Of a stretch of DNA of 64,000 nucleotides, positions 19,659-32,399 are shown piece after piece (position 1 is the first letter of the stretch; every line of letters starts with the position of its first letter). The stretch is from Anaspis maculata (lineage: Eukaryota > Arthropoda > Insecta > Coleoptera > Scraptiidae). A program made the position numbers and the translations under genes. The notes under the pieces were generated by a model that worked only from the letters and a program-made list of their open reading frames with translations, was not told where the DNA came from and made no database searches. Location: NCBI GenBank assembly GCA_949128115.1, contig OX421963.1, positions 78,983,635-79,047,634 on the forward strand. Reading direction: 5' to 3'.

Positions 19659-20508
19659 AGTGGTGCCGTGACCAGGATGCTCAAACACGAGAACGTTGTG
19701 GGATGAGGTTGAGGGATGACCAGGATACTCAAACACGAGAACGTTGTGGGATGAGGTAGAATGAGACTCAAAAATGAGAACGTTGTGGAATGAATGTTGA
19801 GCCCTTGCTTGTTGCTACTCGCTACTCTTTACTGCTGATGGATGTTTTGTTTTCATGAGAGGCAACTTAAGATGACAAAGATGACGAACAACTGGTCCAA
19901 GCGAGTCCATGTCAGTTCCCACGAGACGGAGACGAATCGATGTTTGCTCGCTTGCTCCACACAAGGAGAACTAATTCTTGTCACCAACGAAGAGCTTAGC
20001 CGGAAAGTGTCTGATGTGATGTAAATGCAGCTTGGGAAAAAAAACTTCAACACGAGAAAAAAATGGAGGTTTGTTGTGAGATATGTGAAACTAATGTTTG
20101 TTTTAGCCAATTGACCGGAATGAAGGTCCAACACGAATTTCTAGCGAAAAAGGAGTCGAGGTTTGGTGTGATGATTATGAGATACCACTAACTGTTTGTT
20201 CTAGCAAAACCAAACGGGACGAAAGTTCGGAAGAGACATTTCCATCGAAAAAGAGTCAAGGTTTGTCGTGAGATAAGACTAACGATTTGTTTTAGATTGA
20301 AACTGAATGTCCATGAGTGGAATAGACCGAGTTTGAAGGAGGGTCGCGAAATGTTTTGTCTAACACCCTGACTGAAGCTTTGTCTCCACCTAAAATTTAT
20401 CTTTCTTGTCACATGACGTAACTTGAAACCTTCTCGAAAGGGTTGGGGTTTTATGCAGAACCTCCCTCTTCGTCTTCTTCTCATCCGTCGATTCTCCAAG
20501 GAGGGTAC
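19659..20508 (+). mobile_element. G1 internal region 2 (no genes)
   Basis: An almost exact second copy of 17139-17988, with the same primer-binding site (19661), 48-bp repeat, intron-like repeat and polypurine tract. The near identity shows that the tandem unit arose recently or has been homogenised. Confidence 0.9.
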
Positions 20509-22193
20509 TGTGATGGAACGCATTTTCAGCGACTTTTTACAAAATTACAAATATGCATTCTAATACTTCGACGCAAGAAAATCATTTCTATATTAGGAAC
20601 TAAAGGTAAAACGCGACGGGAATTCAGGTCGAAGACGGGGACTTGATTTTGTGTGCTCTCGTGGGTCAGACGTTCAGAAGCCGACGTGTGCCGTAATTTA
20701 CCACAGGTGGGTCAATTTTGCATTATTTCCTAAAATCATACTCTAAATCGCTTTTGGTTCAACTGCATTAGTTTTTGGATGATTCAATTTTTGTTTTCAC
20801 GCATGAAGAGCCGAAGTATGAATTTAAAATCGCATCTTCCTGTTCGGGCGTCAATTTTATTTGTTTCCGGGATAAGAAGAGAATCGAAAGGGGTTTTCGC
20901 GAGTTTTACAGCCCAATTTGAAGCAAGGATGGAGACTCCCTACGTGTCTCGGGTATGTCGCTAATTTTTGGGGGTGTCCAACGGCCCTGTTGACGCTACC
21001 TACGCATTTTTTCCATGGATGATGTCATACTCGTGTTTGGATTGCATTTCTTTCTTCGAGGAGCTACAACACATCGACACCTCGCGCGCGAGAATTTTAG
21101 AATCTAAAAATAACGCGTTGGGATTTCTTTGTTTCAGCTTCGAGCTTAGTGCGTATACGGGAATTGTTTTCATATTACAGGTCAGGGCTTAGAATGATTT
21201 CTTGTATGAGTCTGTTTTACGTTCTCATTTTTATGTCACTTACTGTCTCACGAATTTTGTAAACTTATGAATTTCATGTCAATATTTTGATGACCATTTC
21301 AATGATTGTGTGTGTAATTTGACTGTCATGTACTTACTTGACCGTAATTTTTGTCTGTTCTATTTTTGTCTGTTCTATTTTTGTCTGTTCTATTTTTGTC
21401 TGTGTCATGATTTGATTTTCATTCAAATGTCATTGTCCACCGCTTTTCTGACTCTCATATTTTTATGTCATGTTTTGTTTTATGCTCGCTGCTATGTTTG
21501 TCAGATATTCACTGTAGGTCTTTTACAGGATCCTACTAACCATACCTGTTTTGTCTTGTTTTGGGTTTTTATGCATTGTTGATATGATTTTATCTGCATT
21601 GATGATTTGTTGATTTATTATGCATTGTTTACTGATGTGTTTTTGCATTTGTTTACTGATGTTTCTGTGATTTTGTTTTACTAATTTCACTTACACTGAA
21701 TACCGGGATTTATCAGTGAGCTTTTGTCATTCATTTGTAATGTATGTGAGAGTTTTCTTCTCAGGGCTTAACTCAGGGTTTTCTTTGACTGGGTTCTTTC
21801 CCTGAGTGCCTTTTTCCGAATCCGTCACTCTTCTCTTTTTCTTTGACTGACAGTATGACATATTTTGTTGTTGTGTTTTGATTGTTTTTGTTCATTTTGT
21901 CTATTGTGTGTCATTTTGCAAGTCTGTCAGTCCTGTTAGGTGTTTTATGAAAAGAATCTGATTCATTTGAATTTTGCTGATGATTTCAATAAAAATTCAT
22001 TTTGTTTGCTGTCAATTCGTGTTTTTGTTCTGCTTTTCAATACAGTCCTCATCCCCAAAGTTCCGTTCTTGTCGCGAGTATAGAGCCTGCGTGAAACGAA
22101 CAACGTAAGCAAAACGTAAGTAAGAGGTCCAAGGTAAGAGGGGGGGGGGTGACGACAATCACAGCCAGGGGTCCAGAAGGGGGGATCAGTACA
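20509..22193 (+). repeat. G1 LTR-c (complete, last)
   Basis: 1685 bp. Relative to LTR-b it has one additional 15-bp TTTTTGTCTGTTCTA-type unit near 21350 and a few substitutions near its 3' end (GACGAC for GACGCC, GGATCAG for GGAACAG). It carries the empty BEL site at 21149-21153. It is followed by the AGTA duplication and resumption of G0 pol. Confidence 0.93.
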
Positions 22194-22197
22194 AGTA
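22194..22197. repeat. Target-site duplication AGTA, right side of G1
   Basis: Partner of 5626-5629. Confidence 0.9.
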
Positions 22198-22937
22198 ATA
22201 TTCAGAATTGCCGCAACCTTACCTGAGTCAGTTCTAATTCCCTGCTGATCAATTACATAACCTAGATATTTCAAGCTGGGTCGGCAAAAATGACACTTTT
22301 CAAGGCTTACTACCAGAGCAGCGTTACAAAGACGATCAAAGACAATTTAGAGAGTTTTTATGTGAGAACCAAAATCTTTAAAGGTAACAATGATATCGTC
22401 TAGATATACCAACACCGTCGGTGTCAAATCTGCGCCTAAAACCGTATCTATAATACGCTGCCAAGTTGCAGGAGCGTTAGTTAAACCGAATGGGAGACGT
22501 TTAAAATGATAAAGTCCGCGACCAGGAATCGTGAAGGCGGTTAGCTCGCGACATGCTTTTCCAGTGGGACTTGCCTATTGGCACTTTTTATACCGAGTGA
22601 ACTCATATACTTTGCATCTTGAAGCTGATCTAAAATCGAAGACATGCATGGCATAGGGTATAAGAGCCTATAAGAGCCGTCCTTCATGGGAACGAGAATA
22701 ATCGGAGAAGACCAGGCACTACGAGAAGGCTCAACAACATCTAATTCCAACATTTTTTGTGATCCTTGGTCGATAAGTTTTTGCTTGTAAGGAGATACGG
22801 GATAATAACGTCGGTATTCGTGAAATAAAGGTTTGGTACCCTGTGCTTGCAACCGATGTGTACTTGTTTCGGAGCAAACTCAACTTTCTTGTTCTTGCAC
22901 CGTACATTAGGTGAACAGAGGCTCCCAAGAGACTCCA
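22194..22937 (-). pseudogene. Gypsy element G0 pol, 5' part (reverse transcriptase), decayed
   Basis: On the minus strand this reads as the RT of a Ty3/Gypsy element. The N-terminal finger/palm is recognisable (LDVVEPSRSAWSSPIILVPMKDGSYR at about 22755-22675), then PFGLTNAPATWQ-like sequence (about 22500), the catalytic LVYLDDI (about 22410) and KYLGYVIDQQGIRTDSGKVAAI up to the G1 junction. The reading continues in frame at 5629, so G1 split this gene. Frameshifts occur (for example near 22550) and a short duplication near 22660. Nothing recognisable as gag or protease is found to the right, so the element seems truncated near 22940 or replaced by foldback DNA. Confidence 0.82.
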
Positions 22938-22989
22938 TAGTACGGAACATGAGTGATCATATGAATCTGTAGCTTGAAATTTGATTCAA

Positions 22990-23100
22990 CCCTATATCAT
23001 CCATTCCAAGCTTGAAAAAACCACAGTTGCCTATGATATTTTTTCTTCAAGTTGGACAATCTGCTAAGTTGATGGATTGAAAAAGTCAAGATGATTCAAT
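22990..23100. other. Flank with short inverted partner at 24700-24746
   Basis: Bases about 22990-23035 are the inverted counterpart of about 24700-24746 (shared core AAGCTTGGAATGGAT preceded by TGTGGTTTTTT). This may be a terminal inverted repeat of a larger element enclosing the palindrome, or an independent pair of old insertions. Confidence 0.4.
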
Positions 23101-24184
23101 CAAAGGACCCCGCACGATTCTTATGGAAAATGGCTCCCGGTTAAATTCTCTGAATTTTTGATATGTTGTAGCTCATGAGATACTAATCAAATACCGTGAA
23201 CCCCAAACTCAAATAATGGACAGTTTTTTACCCACAGGGGGTTGAAGTTGGAGGTTTTGACGGCTTCAAAATGATATTATGACGTTGATAAAAGCTTTTT
23301 ATTTGGTTTCTCTTCGAGTTGTGTTTCATGCTAAATGTATTTGTTTGACAGAAAAATATCAACCCCCTCCTCCACCCCCAACCCCTATCTACCATCATAA
23401 AATTCGAGATTACTCCCAAAAACCCTGCGGATGGCTTCTATGATTTGAATTATGAGTTTTGACATTAAAATTATTTTCCACCCCTAATGTTGGGGTGCCG
23501 ATTTTCCAATTTTCCTCGGTTAATTTGGCTGAATTTTTGGTATTGTGTACTTCTAATTCTGCTGAACAAAAAGTTTTAATGCCAAAACTTATTCCTATGG
23601 ACAGTTTTTGTTCTACAGGGGACTGAAGTTGAAGATTTGAGAGCATAAATATTGAACTTCAGTCCCCTGCAGAACAAAAACTGTTTTTATAGGAATAAGT
23701 TTTGGTATGAGCTTTTTGTTCAGCAGAATTAGAAATACACAATACCAAAAATTCAGCCAAATTAACCGAGGAAAATTGGAAAATCGGCACCCCAACATTA
23801 GGGGTGGAAAATAATTTTAATGTCAAAACTCATAATTTAAATCATAGAAGCCATCCGCAGGGTTTTTGGGAGTAATCTCGAATTTTATGATGGTAGATAG
23901 GGGTTGGGGGTGGAGGAGGGGGTTGATATTTTTCTGTTAAATAAATACATTCAGCATGAAACACAACTTGAAGAGAAACCAAATAAAAAGCTTTTATCAA
24001 CGACATAATATCATTTTGAAGCCGTCAAAACCTCCAACTTCAACCCCCTGTGGGTGAAAAACTGTCCATTATTTGAGTTTGGGGTTCACGGTATTTGATT
24101 AGTATCTCATGAGCTACAACATATCAAAAATTCAGAGAATTTAACCGGGAGCCATTTTCCATAAGAATCGTGCGGGGTCCTTTG
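23101..24184. mobile_element. Foldback element F1: ~1.08-kb near-perfect palindrome
   Basis: The left arm begins CAAAGGACCCCGCACGATTC and the right arm ends with its exact complement at 24184. The arms (about 23101-23632 and 23655-24184) pair almost completely with a roughly 22-bp loop near 23633-23654. Pairing is strong enough that a read-through transcript would fold into a roughly 530-bp double-stranded RNA. No target duplication could be assigned and there is no coding sequence; open frames on either strand simply mirror each other. It may be a hairpin-type MITE. Confidence 0.85.
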
Positions 24185-27100
24185 TCAAAGTGATATTTGC
24201 TCTGCTGGATTGCCATTTTAATTTAATTGTTAGGTCAGATTTTGACACTGACACAATATTCTCATCATTTGTTGACTTTAAAACGCCGCTAGGCCCGTTA
24301 TTTCGATAGTAAAAGTGTTGAGAGGTGTAAGAGTAAGAATATACAGTTTTTTAAAAAATGATCGAAGCGAACCCAGTTCTAACGCCGTAGTGTGATTTCG
24401 TCGGAAGTGTTCTGGTGATCTGAGCTCGTCGTACCCTGTAAGAATCTAGGTAGGTCAGTTCACTCTCTGTTCCAGGGTCATGATCTGTGATCTTGGCCGG
24501 AAAAAAACAACTGAGGTTAGTGAGGGAACCTGCAACCTGCCGGCGACCCCAGTCCCCAGAATGACAATTTGACAACACAGCGTAGTTCAGGTGGAGGTTT
24601 CATGTCATACGGACACAAATTTTAACGTAACCTTCCTTGTATCAAGATGACATTAAACATCAAAAATCAGGGACACCAACAGAACTTGAGTTTTTCATGG
24701 CCAGCTGTGGTTTTTTTTAAGCTTGGAATGGATTATACCTAATACCTATGCCTAATGTAGGTGTAAATAGGAGGTACTTTTATCAAAAGAAAATGTAATC
24801 AAATGCATCATAATTCCGAATGAAAACAGCTCAAAAACACACCTGTTGGTTGTTTTTACAGGATTTTATTGAGCATCGAAAACCAAGCAAAAAGCCGATC
24901 GCCCCTTGATGCCAGAGAAAACGAAACGTGCATTATACTCTAAAGGAACGAAGTAGGAACGTACGTACATACCAATTGCACAAGAACTTCTGGCGGTATC
25001 CAGTCCTCTGAGGACTTGCGAAAAAGCACACGAAACGAACGCCAAATAACGAAAATTGTCGCAATCGGCATTCAATTCGAGAGCGCCGTTGCCTCTCTGT
25101 GATGATTTGTCGATGGAAAGGAGCCGAAGTTGATAAATTCAAGCTATACCTCGTATATACCCCGTGCTCGGCAAATGGAATTCAAAGCCCGCTCGTTCCT
25201 CCTCCTTCGGCTCTCCTCATCATCCTCCCACATCCCGCACTCAGACGTTCACCGATGACAGTAACCTCGTCATTTCCGCGTTGCTTATTGTGCTAAAGAT
25301 CCTTTGTCATAGCACCCGGCCTCGTATAGACAGACACCGCCGCATACGTGAACGTATACAGGGCGAGAGATCATTCTAAAATGATATCCTACTCGATATG
25401 ACCCCAACATTTTCTCTTCAAACAAGCATTTATTATGAATCTTAGACTATAGTAATATAGACCTAACCCTAACATCTCTAGGGTAAAGCATTGAAAAGAG
25501 TGTCGCCACAACGGCTAGGCGGCGTGAGAAATCGAGGAAAGAGGGGAGTGTTTGCTCTGAATGATTTCAAAGGATACTTAAGATTTATGAAAGTTACTGA
25601 GATGATTTTGAAATCCAAAAAATAGCCTTTTATGAAAGTTATCAAATGGAATCATCTCTCATACTGCGTTCCTGAGTTCATGTTTTTCATTTTCCTTCCG
25701 TAGGCATGTTCATGGCGACATCATGGAATGTAAATAGGATAGTTTATTTAATTTAATAGACTGAGATATAAATAGGAAGTTCTTGCATTTCCAGTCCATG
25801 GCATGATATGACCTTTGATACTGGACCGTACTGGACTCGGTAGGAATTAGAATGGTGCCACTTTGACGGTTTGACACCATAAAACCAAAAAATATTTACT
25901 GTGGGAAAACATTTTCCCCTCAAAACTACTGTTATTTGAGTGGAGGTAACGATGACTTTGCACTGTACATGCAGTAGTGGAGTACTTAGATGAGTGTGTT
26001 GAGGGGAGTAGGATCAATCTCATTTGATTTTTAATGTCTCTGTCACGTGGTTTTTCTGTACCTATACAATAGCTAGACTGTGATGAAGCATCGAGCCTCT
26101 CTTTCAAATGGATGGCAAGCGATGTCAAGTCTATAAGCTAATGGTGCTCATCATTTGGTGGTCCCAGAAATTGGTGGCAATTCACTTCCATCAGGCTGTT
26201 TCAGTTATTATCTCATGACCTCTGGCCTCTGGCTGATTAACGTCATCTTTAGTTGTGCTTGTTGACTTTTTCAAATCGATAGCTGGAAGAACGCCTGGTG
26301 ACACAGTTTCCCTGACATATTACACAACACCTGCTATATGCCGGCAGAATTCAGAGTGGAGATCACAACAATGTGACACTCTGTATTCACATCTGAAACC
26401 GAAGCGCATACAATTTACCTCAAACATATGGGGCCCTCTGTTCGGCAATCCTCTCCGATCGATTGTGCGGTGCAATAATGAAATGCAACGTGGAAATTAC
26501 CACCAAAACGTTCCGTGGTTTTGCCTTTGTTGTTGCATGTGAACGCAAATTGGGTATTTCCCGAAAAGTGGCGCGTTTCGCTATCTGCTAAGTTACGTGA
26601 GCGCTGATGGTACGGAGGAACCGATGAAAAGAGTGATTAGCAAAATCGGTGCGCGTGGGTTTTCATAAACTGATATTTAATGCTCCCGAATCAAAGGGCT
26701 CAAATGTGGTAAGAAGTTAAATGTTGATGGGGTGGGGGGCGTGCGGAGGAGGCACACAAAGCTCAAAGCAACAGAGTCTGAGGCTTGGCAGCCTCAGCGA
26801 GAAACCCGAAAGCCTTGCCGATGCTCTCGTGTCTCTTTATTTCTGCACAACTGTGCACATACACCGAACTTGTTGTAGAATTACACGACCGCTTTTGCTA
26901 AACCTGCAACTTCCTGCTGGAGTTCGTGTTCATAATTATTATTATTATTAATCGCAACGTCTGAGTGCTCCCTGCTGCGTCCCAATTTCTACCTCTTGAG
27001 GTCTTGGATCTTGATCACCAACCTTCGGTAAAGTACCCAAGTGTGGAACGACCACGCAGATGTATTTTTTTACACTAACTAGGTAGTTGGTTCTCTAAAT

Positions 27101-28481
27101 TCTTGTTGCAATCTGAAACTTATCATTGGCTGTTGAATAATACCAGAAAAAAGTGTGTATAGGTACCTAGCTGTAATAAATTGCAATTAGTCGATTTTAA
27201 TTCGACTAACAAATCTAAATCCATGTTGTGTCGTTAACACTAGAGTAGAAATAAAAATCAAACCAAGCATAAATCAGTCTTCAGACTCAATTTCCATGAT
27301 AATTAACCAGTTGCCGTATAACTGAAAGGCAAAGGGGAAGCTCCGAGTCATTTTTTAACTTCCACCATCACGGAAATTTGTGGACGAAATACAAGAACAG
27401 CAATTAAACAAGGGTCTAGTATTACTCTTGCTATTTTTTAAGTTCCGCTCCCTTCAACTTCTCACTCGAGCTCGCTGGTAGTTAAGATTCCAAAGTGTTG
27501 TATAGGTATTCCAAACAATCCCAATTAAGCTTCGAAAGCACTCTTCCAGAAGCACAGTAGGCATTGTGCTGGAATTTATTAGCCGGGATACTCGACTCGA
27601 GTGTCTACTTTTTGCTCCACTTTTTTATTTATTATTATTATCTCCTAACCCTCTTGTTATCCCTCCAGGACTACGTGCGCGCCCACAGACGATGACTTCA
27701 CAGGTAGTTGTATGATTTAATGCAGATGGCTATGATGATGATGGTCTTCCACTCACCGCCTCTTCGTTTCCCCTATACCCCATTCTCCGCAATTCTGCCT
27801 CCCAAAGCCCAACACACCATTATTCGATATCTGACATTGTTGTGAGGGGGGACGTTGACGTCCACGTCAATTGTGTTTTGCACCGTGAACGTGGGGTGGA
27901 ACACAGAGCAACACAACGTTGCATTGTGACGGCGGCGGCGAAAGCTCCTGCCTACTCCGCATCGCTAAACAAGAGAGCATGGGCAGAGGATATTGAATGG
28001 TTTCCTGTCAACTCGACAAAACTATCGACAGGTTGAAATTATTACTGATGGGCCTCTCCAAATGAAATAAACGGCTTCTCTGTGACTTTTGCTCGGTTCT
28101 AATTGGTTTGAAAAAAATGAATTACTAGTTATTTTCTACATTTTACAGTGAACTGGTGCACTTCTACTTTCCCGACCCCCCACCAACATAAAAGGAGAGT
28201 ATTGTGATCGTGCAAAAAAAAAGTTCCTCTTTTCGCCGGATATATCCATTTTGATGTCCCGCAAGACGACTAAGACCATCTGTCTGTGTATCTGTCTGTT
28301 TGACTGTCTGTCTGTCTGTGATCTTTCATGATAACTGCCGAACCGTTGATTCGATCGACTTGAAATTTGGCATGTAGACATAATTTTGCTGTCGAATGAG
28401 CCTATTACGTTTTGTCTGTCATTTGTCTTACGGAAATGTCAGTATCAAAAATGACAGAAGTTGACGTTCACGGAACTTAGC
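24185..28481. other. Intergenic stretch, no gene recognised
   Basis: AT-rich sequence without a credible gene. Small frames (for example 26255-26542 and 26721-26951) have no recognisable motif. Short ATT microsatellites occur near 26932-26950 and 27630-27642. A CTGT-type microsatellite lies at 28279-28320. Two GC-richer patches (25080-25380 and 27840-28030) were examined for exons or RNA genes without result. Confidence 0.4.
28279..28320. repeat. (CTGT)n-type microsatellite
   Basis: Interrupted TCTG/CTGT units. The following sequence (GAACCGTTGATTCGATCGAC then TTGAAATTTGGCATG) looks like a dispersed repeat rather than unique DNA, but I cannot name the family. Confidence 0.75.
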
Positions 28482-28655
28482 TTATATTAGAGGGTTTGCG
28501 TGCACACGTGCGTACGATGTAACGTAACTTTCAACGTGAAAATTGGCGAGGTTGTTATTTGCAATTCCTTAGTTCTCCTTAGTTACAGGGGAGTTTTCAC
28601 GTTCTACGTTGCGTTACGTCGTATGTTCAATGAGATCGCAAACTCCCTAATATGT
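28482..28655. repeat. Foldback F2: imperfect ~175-bp hairpin
   Basis: The left arm (28482-28545, with GGGTTTGCG and ACGATGTAACGTAAC) and right arm (about 28588-28655, with GTTGCGTTACGTCGTATG and CGCAAACTCCC) are imperfect complements around a roughly 40-bp loop. Confidence 0.65.
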
Positions 28656-28835
28656 GATTTGAAAGTCATTGAAAAAACTGTACTCGAAACTGTTGAAAGT
28701 ATTTCTCCGCCTGTCACCTGTCAAATGATAAAAAATAATGACAGTTCAAAATTTTACCATTCAATTTATCCCAATCTATTCAATGGATTGGAACCAAATT
28801 TGACAAGAAGCAACACAACAAAAGAGTCAAATTAG

Positions 28836-29155
28836 GGACGGAGTCAAATTGGTAAAATGAGGCGTTTCGGAATCAATCCGTCTGAGTTTATTCCTTGACA
28901 GAAATCTACCATTCAGGTCTTTTTGGAAAGCTACAAGGATGTACTTTGGTTTGAGACCCATAGATATTTTCAAAATCCAAAAAAAAAATCCAAGTTTTGA
29001 AAAAATAATTTTTGGATTTCGAAAATGTCTATAGGCTTAAACTAAAATACATCCTTGTAGCTTTCCAAAAAGACCTGAATGATAGATTTCTCTCAAGGAA
29101 TAAACTCAAACAGATTGATTCCGCAACGCCTCATTTTACCAATTTGACTCCGTCC
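28836..29155. mobile_element. Foldback F3: 320-bp palindromic element
   Basis: It starts GGACGGAGTCAAATTGG and ends with the complement. The arms are about 145 bp around an A-rich centre (about 28980-29005). Size, symmetry and lack of genes fit a palindromic MITE. No clear target duplication was seen. Confidence 0.75.
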
Positions 29156-31987
29156 TCAAGTCTGCAGTTGCAGTTTTCCACCATTTTCATGTCGGGCGTT
29201 GTGAATTTCCAAAATTTCTTCTAGCCGTTGCCACCCAAGAGGGCCTCTTGCCCGTGTTTTGACCAGGACGATTCGCTTTTGATGAATGACTCCAATCTAA
29301 AACTCATTCCTGCTCAGGGATTGATTTTTTCGATGAATTCCATCTGATATCGAAAGTAGATTGGAGCTCTTGGAGCCGGACGTTGGAATTCTGCACATCA
29401 CGACACCAACATAGGTGACTTGAGGAAATATCAGCAATTTTTCCAATAATTTTAATTTTTAGCTCATGAACATCTCGTGGTTGATACTCGAAACTAGAAG
29501 AAAACTAGTCTCACTATAAACCTTCGCTCATAAGCTTTTGCAATATCTGTGCCGTGCCGGATGGAACTATGCTCCATCACTCCTCCCACTTAATCCAGAA
29601 ATCCAATCCAGAATCCAGAATTCAGAATCCAGAAGCTTTTGCGATTGCGAATATTTCCTTGGATATGTTACGTCGTGCTATGCAGAGTTCCAACATCCGG
29701 CTTCAAAAGTGTATAGTGAGCCCAAGAGGCCATTTACTTGACAAAAGTTCCCAGAAATAAAAATGGTATACAACTGCCTTGCTAGTGTGTTGTACATACT
29801 TCGTTTTGATTAAATAAAGCTACATTTTAAACGACGCCGTATTCAAACTTTCCTGCTCCCGTCGTACACACCCTGTACTTTGCCGAGAATGCTTATTACG
29901 GATATTGGTCTATAATTTTAACATTCTTTGTATATTATATCTCTAGACTTTAGTGATATGAATACTATTGCATAATTTGCATACTTTGGTGCTTCAGAGA
30001 ATACACCTGTTTGTATGGACCTGTTCGTCTGAAAGCAAAGTGGTTCTTAAATATTTATATGAAGCAATTGCCAGCTACAATTTTTCCAACTTTACTAAAA
30101 TAACTCTTTAATAAGATATCCGAAAGGCGAGTTGAAAGGTCGACATTAGGCATATCACTTTAAACCTCCCCATTCTCATCTTTTATGAACTTCATTTTTG
30201 GCCTTTGCCTGTCGCCTTGATTATTCATATTTTTAATGGATTTCTTTCCGTACTTTGGACAAAACTTGTTTGTTTCCAGTTTCACTGAAATAATAAAAGT
30301 AAAATCAGCCCGGCAGGTGGGATGGCGCTGAGTTTGGTCGGAACGTTCAGGTGGGTAAATATAAGCGTGTGGCTTTTTCTTACCTTTGCAGTTTTGATTT
30401 TTCTAAAGTTCACAAAGTAAAATACGTGAAATGTAAATTCACTTTGCATACGTGCGTACTTCTAGCGGATGAAATATTATGCAGAAACGAATGCAGACGT
30501 TTTTAATGGAGAAATGATTCTCATTGCTTGAATGTGTGATATGTTTCCTGTGCAGGGAATTGACGAGCGGAAAGTAGGTATTATAGTAGGTATCCTAGAA
30601 TCAAAACGTCAGCCAAAAAAATGTTTTTACTGTAGGGAACTGCAATCCACTCGTTCCATCATACTCGTACTTACAGGACTAATAGTTGTAACGTTCCGGG
30701 TTATCAAGGCAATTTCCACCTCGATTTCAAAAATATTGCAGATCCAAAATAATTATTCCGATTGCTTCATGCATAGCAGACCTGTGCATTATTTGTATTT
30801 ATAAATACTTTTCAAATAATAAATACTTTTTTATTTAAGTACTCAGCATTTAAATATGTTTTCGGAAAGAGCGAGATGTATCTGCGTTATTTAAATACTT
30901 CTTCGCGATTTGAATACTTAGAAAATTGTATTAAAATACTTTTGTTAGGTCATTTTTCTGATCTGTCTCTGACACTCGGTGGATGACGCTACCTAGAGAA
31001 TCCAAACCTGCTTAATAAATTACATTTCAAAGCTGGTAATTGCATAAAATCAATTCAGTCATTCACTCTACAGTCAAGTGGAGAAAAGTCTTGAATCGAG
31101 TCTTGAATAGTGTGTGGGTTTACAAAACGTAACTCTTACCACTGGATTACTGCTATTAATTACCAGATGCGCTTTCGCACTTGCCTGTACCGCTTATCTT
31201 GAACTTGATTATCTTGAGATTTTTCACATTAATTTGGTTCTTTCTGACGCGGTAAATACAGCACCCAAGTTTTCACTACTATCACGATAGGCTACAACAG
31301 GTAAAGAAGCAGAAATGAGGGAATGATTCAACAGCACAATTCACAAAGATTGATACCGATGACTTGAAACGTGCCTGAAATTCACACGTCAAAATAAAAG
31401 CGGAAAGCGGTAATAACGGTATGAAATCGGTATAAATGAAATAGGTAGTTGCTCAACGATGTATCGTTCATACAACAAAATATTCGGCTTCTGGGCCTTA
31501 AAAAACTTGATCGAATATCTTTCAAGAAAATTGTGTTTTCTGCACAGTCTAAGTTTTGATTTTCGACTTTTTTGCATTTCTACAGGGTAAATTGAACCAA
31601 TCTTTGGAGTAGTGATTACCAGTTTTGCATTTTTTATGATTTACTAACCGGAATTCATCAACCGTCACAGAAAAAAAATCGGTTGTGTCACCCCAAAACT
31701 TTATCGATGAATAGCAAGAAACGGATGAAATTTTTTTGTAATTGACAAAAAATCGTTAATCACGGTTTGATTTCAAGCTACATCATTTGAGTCCGGTCTC
31801 GATAAGCTAGGCCGGTCTTGAATTTTCAGTGTGAAATTTGGAGAATTTTGAGAGAAATTGACGAAAATGTTTGAGAACAAGTTATCCCTTGTTCTAAAAG
31901 AAATTGGTGGAAATTTGTTCACGTGGAAATAATAATAGAATGTCTCTATTGGCGGTATAGTCCAGGAAAGAAATGCAAAATTTTGAT
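29156..31987. other. Intergenic stretch, no gene recognised
   Basis: No coding region is supported. Noted: an ATCCAGAA-type short tandem repeat at about 29595-29637; an ACACCCTGTA motif near 29868, like the termini of the palindromes at 37106 and 56018; and clusters of AAATACTT at about 30800-30955 that resemble the internal repeat style of the hAT-type elements further right, preceded by CAGACCTGTGCATTA, though no matching end or duplication was found. Confidence 0.4.
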
Positions 31988-32399
31988 GGAACCCGAAATA
32001 AATTGAGAAAAATCTGAAAATTTGAGGATCCTTTCAGAATTTGATGGGAACAACATACTAAAAGTCCCCATCTGTCCGAGGCTTGGCATTTTTTATGTGG
32101 GAGGTCAAAGGTACAAGAAGTTACCATTTCAAAAGTTGGTATTTTTTTGATGATTTTTCCATTGGACTTCATCTTTTCAAGGTCGAGGAACCCAATGCAA
32201 TAGTTACCAGAAAGTGTAATGCACCAGAGGCGTACCTAGACGGCTACGAAGTGGCCAAGGTGCGATTTTTCATAAAGTCGTATGGTAAACCGTAACTAAC
32301 AGCTTTTTTGGCATGTTTGGTATCATTTCTTATCAAATCGCACATTTCGATTCCACAAGTAGGTGTGAAATTCTGATATAGACGTTACACAGTGATTTT

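Larger units (their letters stand above)
5630..22193 (+). mobile_element. G1: non-autonomous LTR element as a tandem array (3 LTRs, 2 internal regions), split by BEL
   Basis: Three LTR copies of about 1.67 kb (5630-6274 plus 16113-17138; 17989-19658; 20509-22193) alternate with two 850-bp internal regions (17139-17988 and 19659-20508). Each internal region starts with a primer-binding-like site and ends with a polypurine tract. The whole array has one pair of AGTA duplications, so it behaves as a single insertion site. No gag or pol is present, so replication would need enzymes from another element. Units are nearly identical: LTR length differs by about 1 bp in a G run and 15 bp in a short TTTTTGTCTGTTCTA repeat. 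The BEL array occupies 6275-16107. Excluding it, the array is about 6.7 kb. The tandem form could come from unequal recombination between LTRs, integration of a concatemer, or misassembly. Confidence 0.88.

Noticed and set aside
30770..30955. AAATACTT-rich region as a hAT MITE
   Set aside because: Only one plausible end (CAGACCTGTGCA); no matching end or 8-bp duplication.
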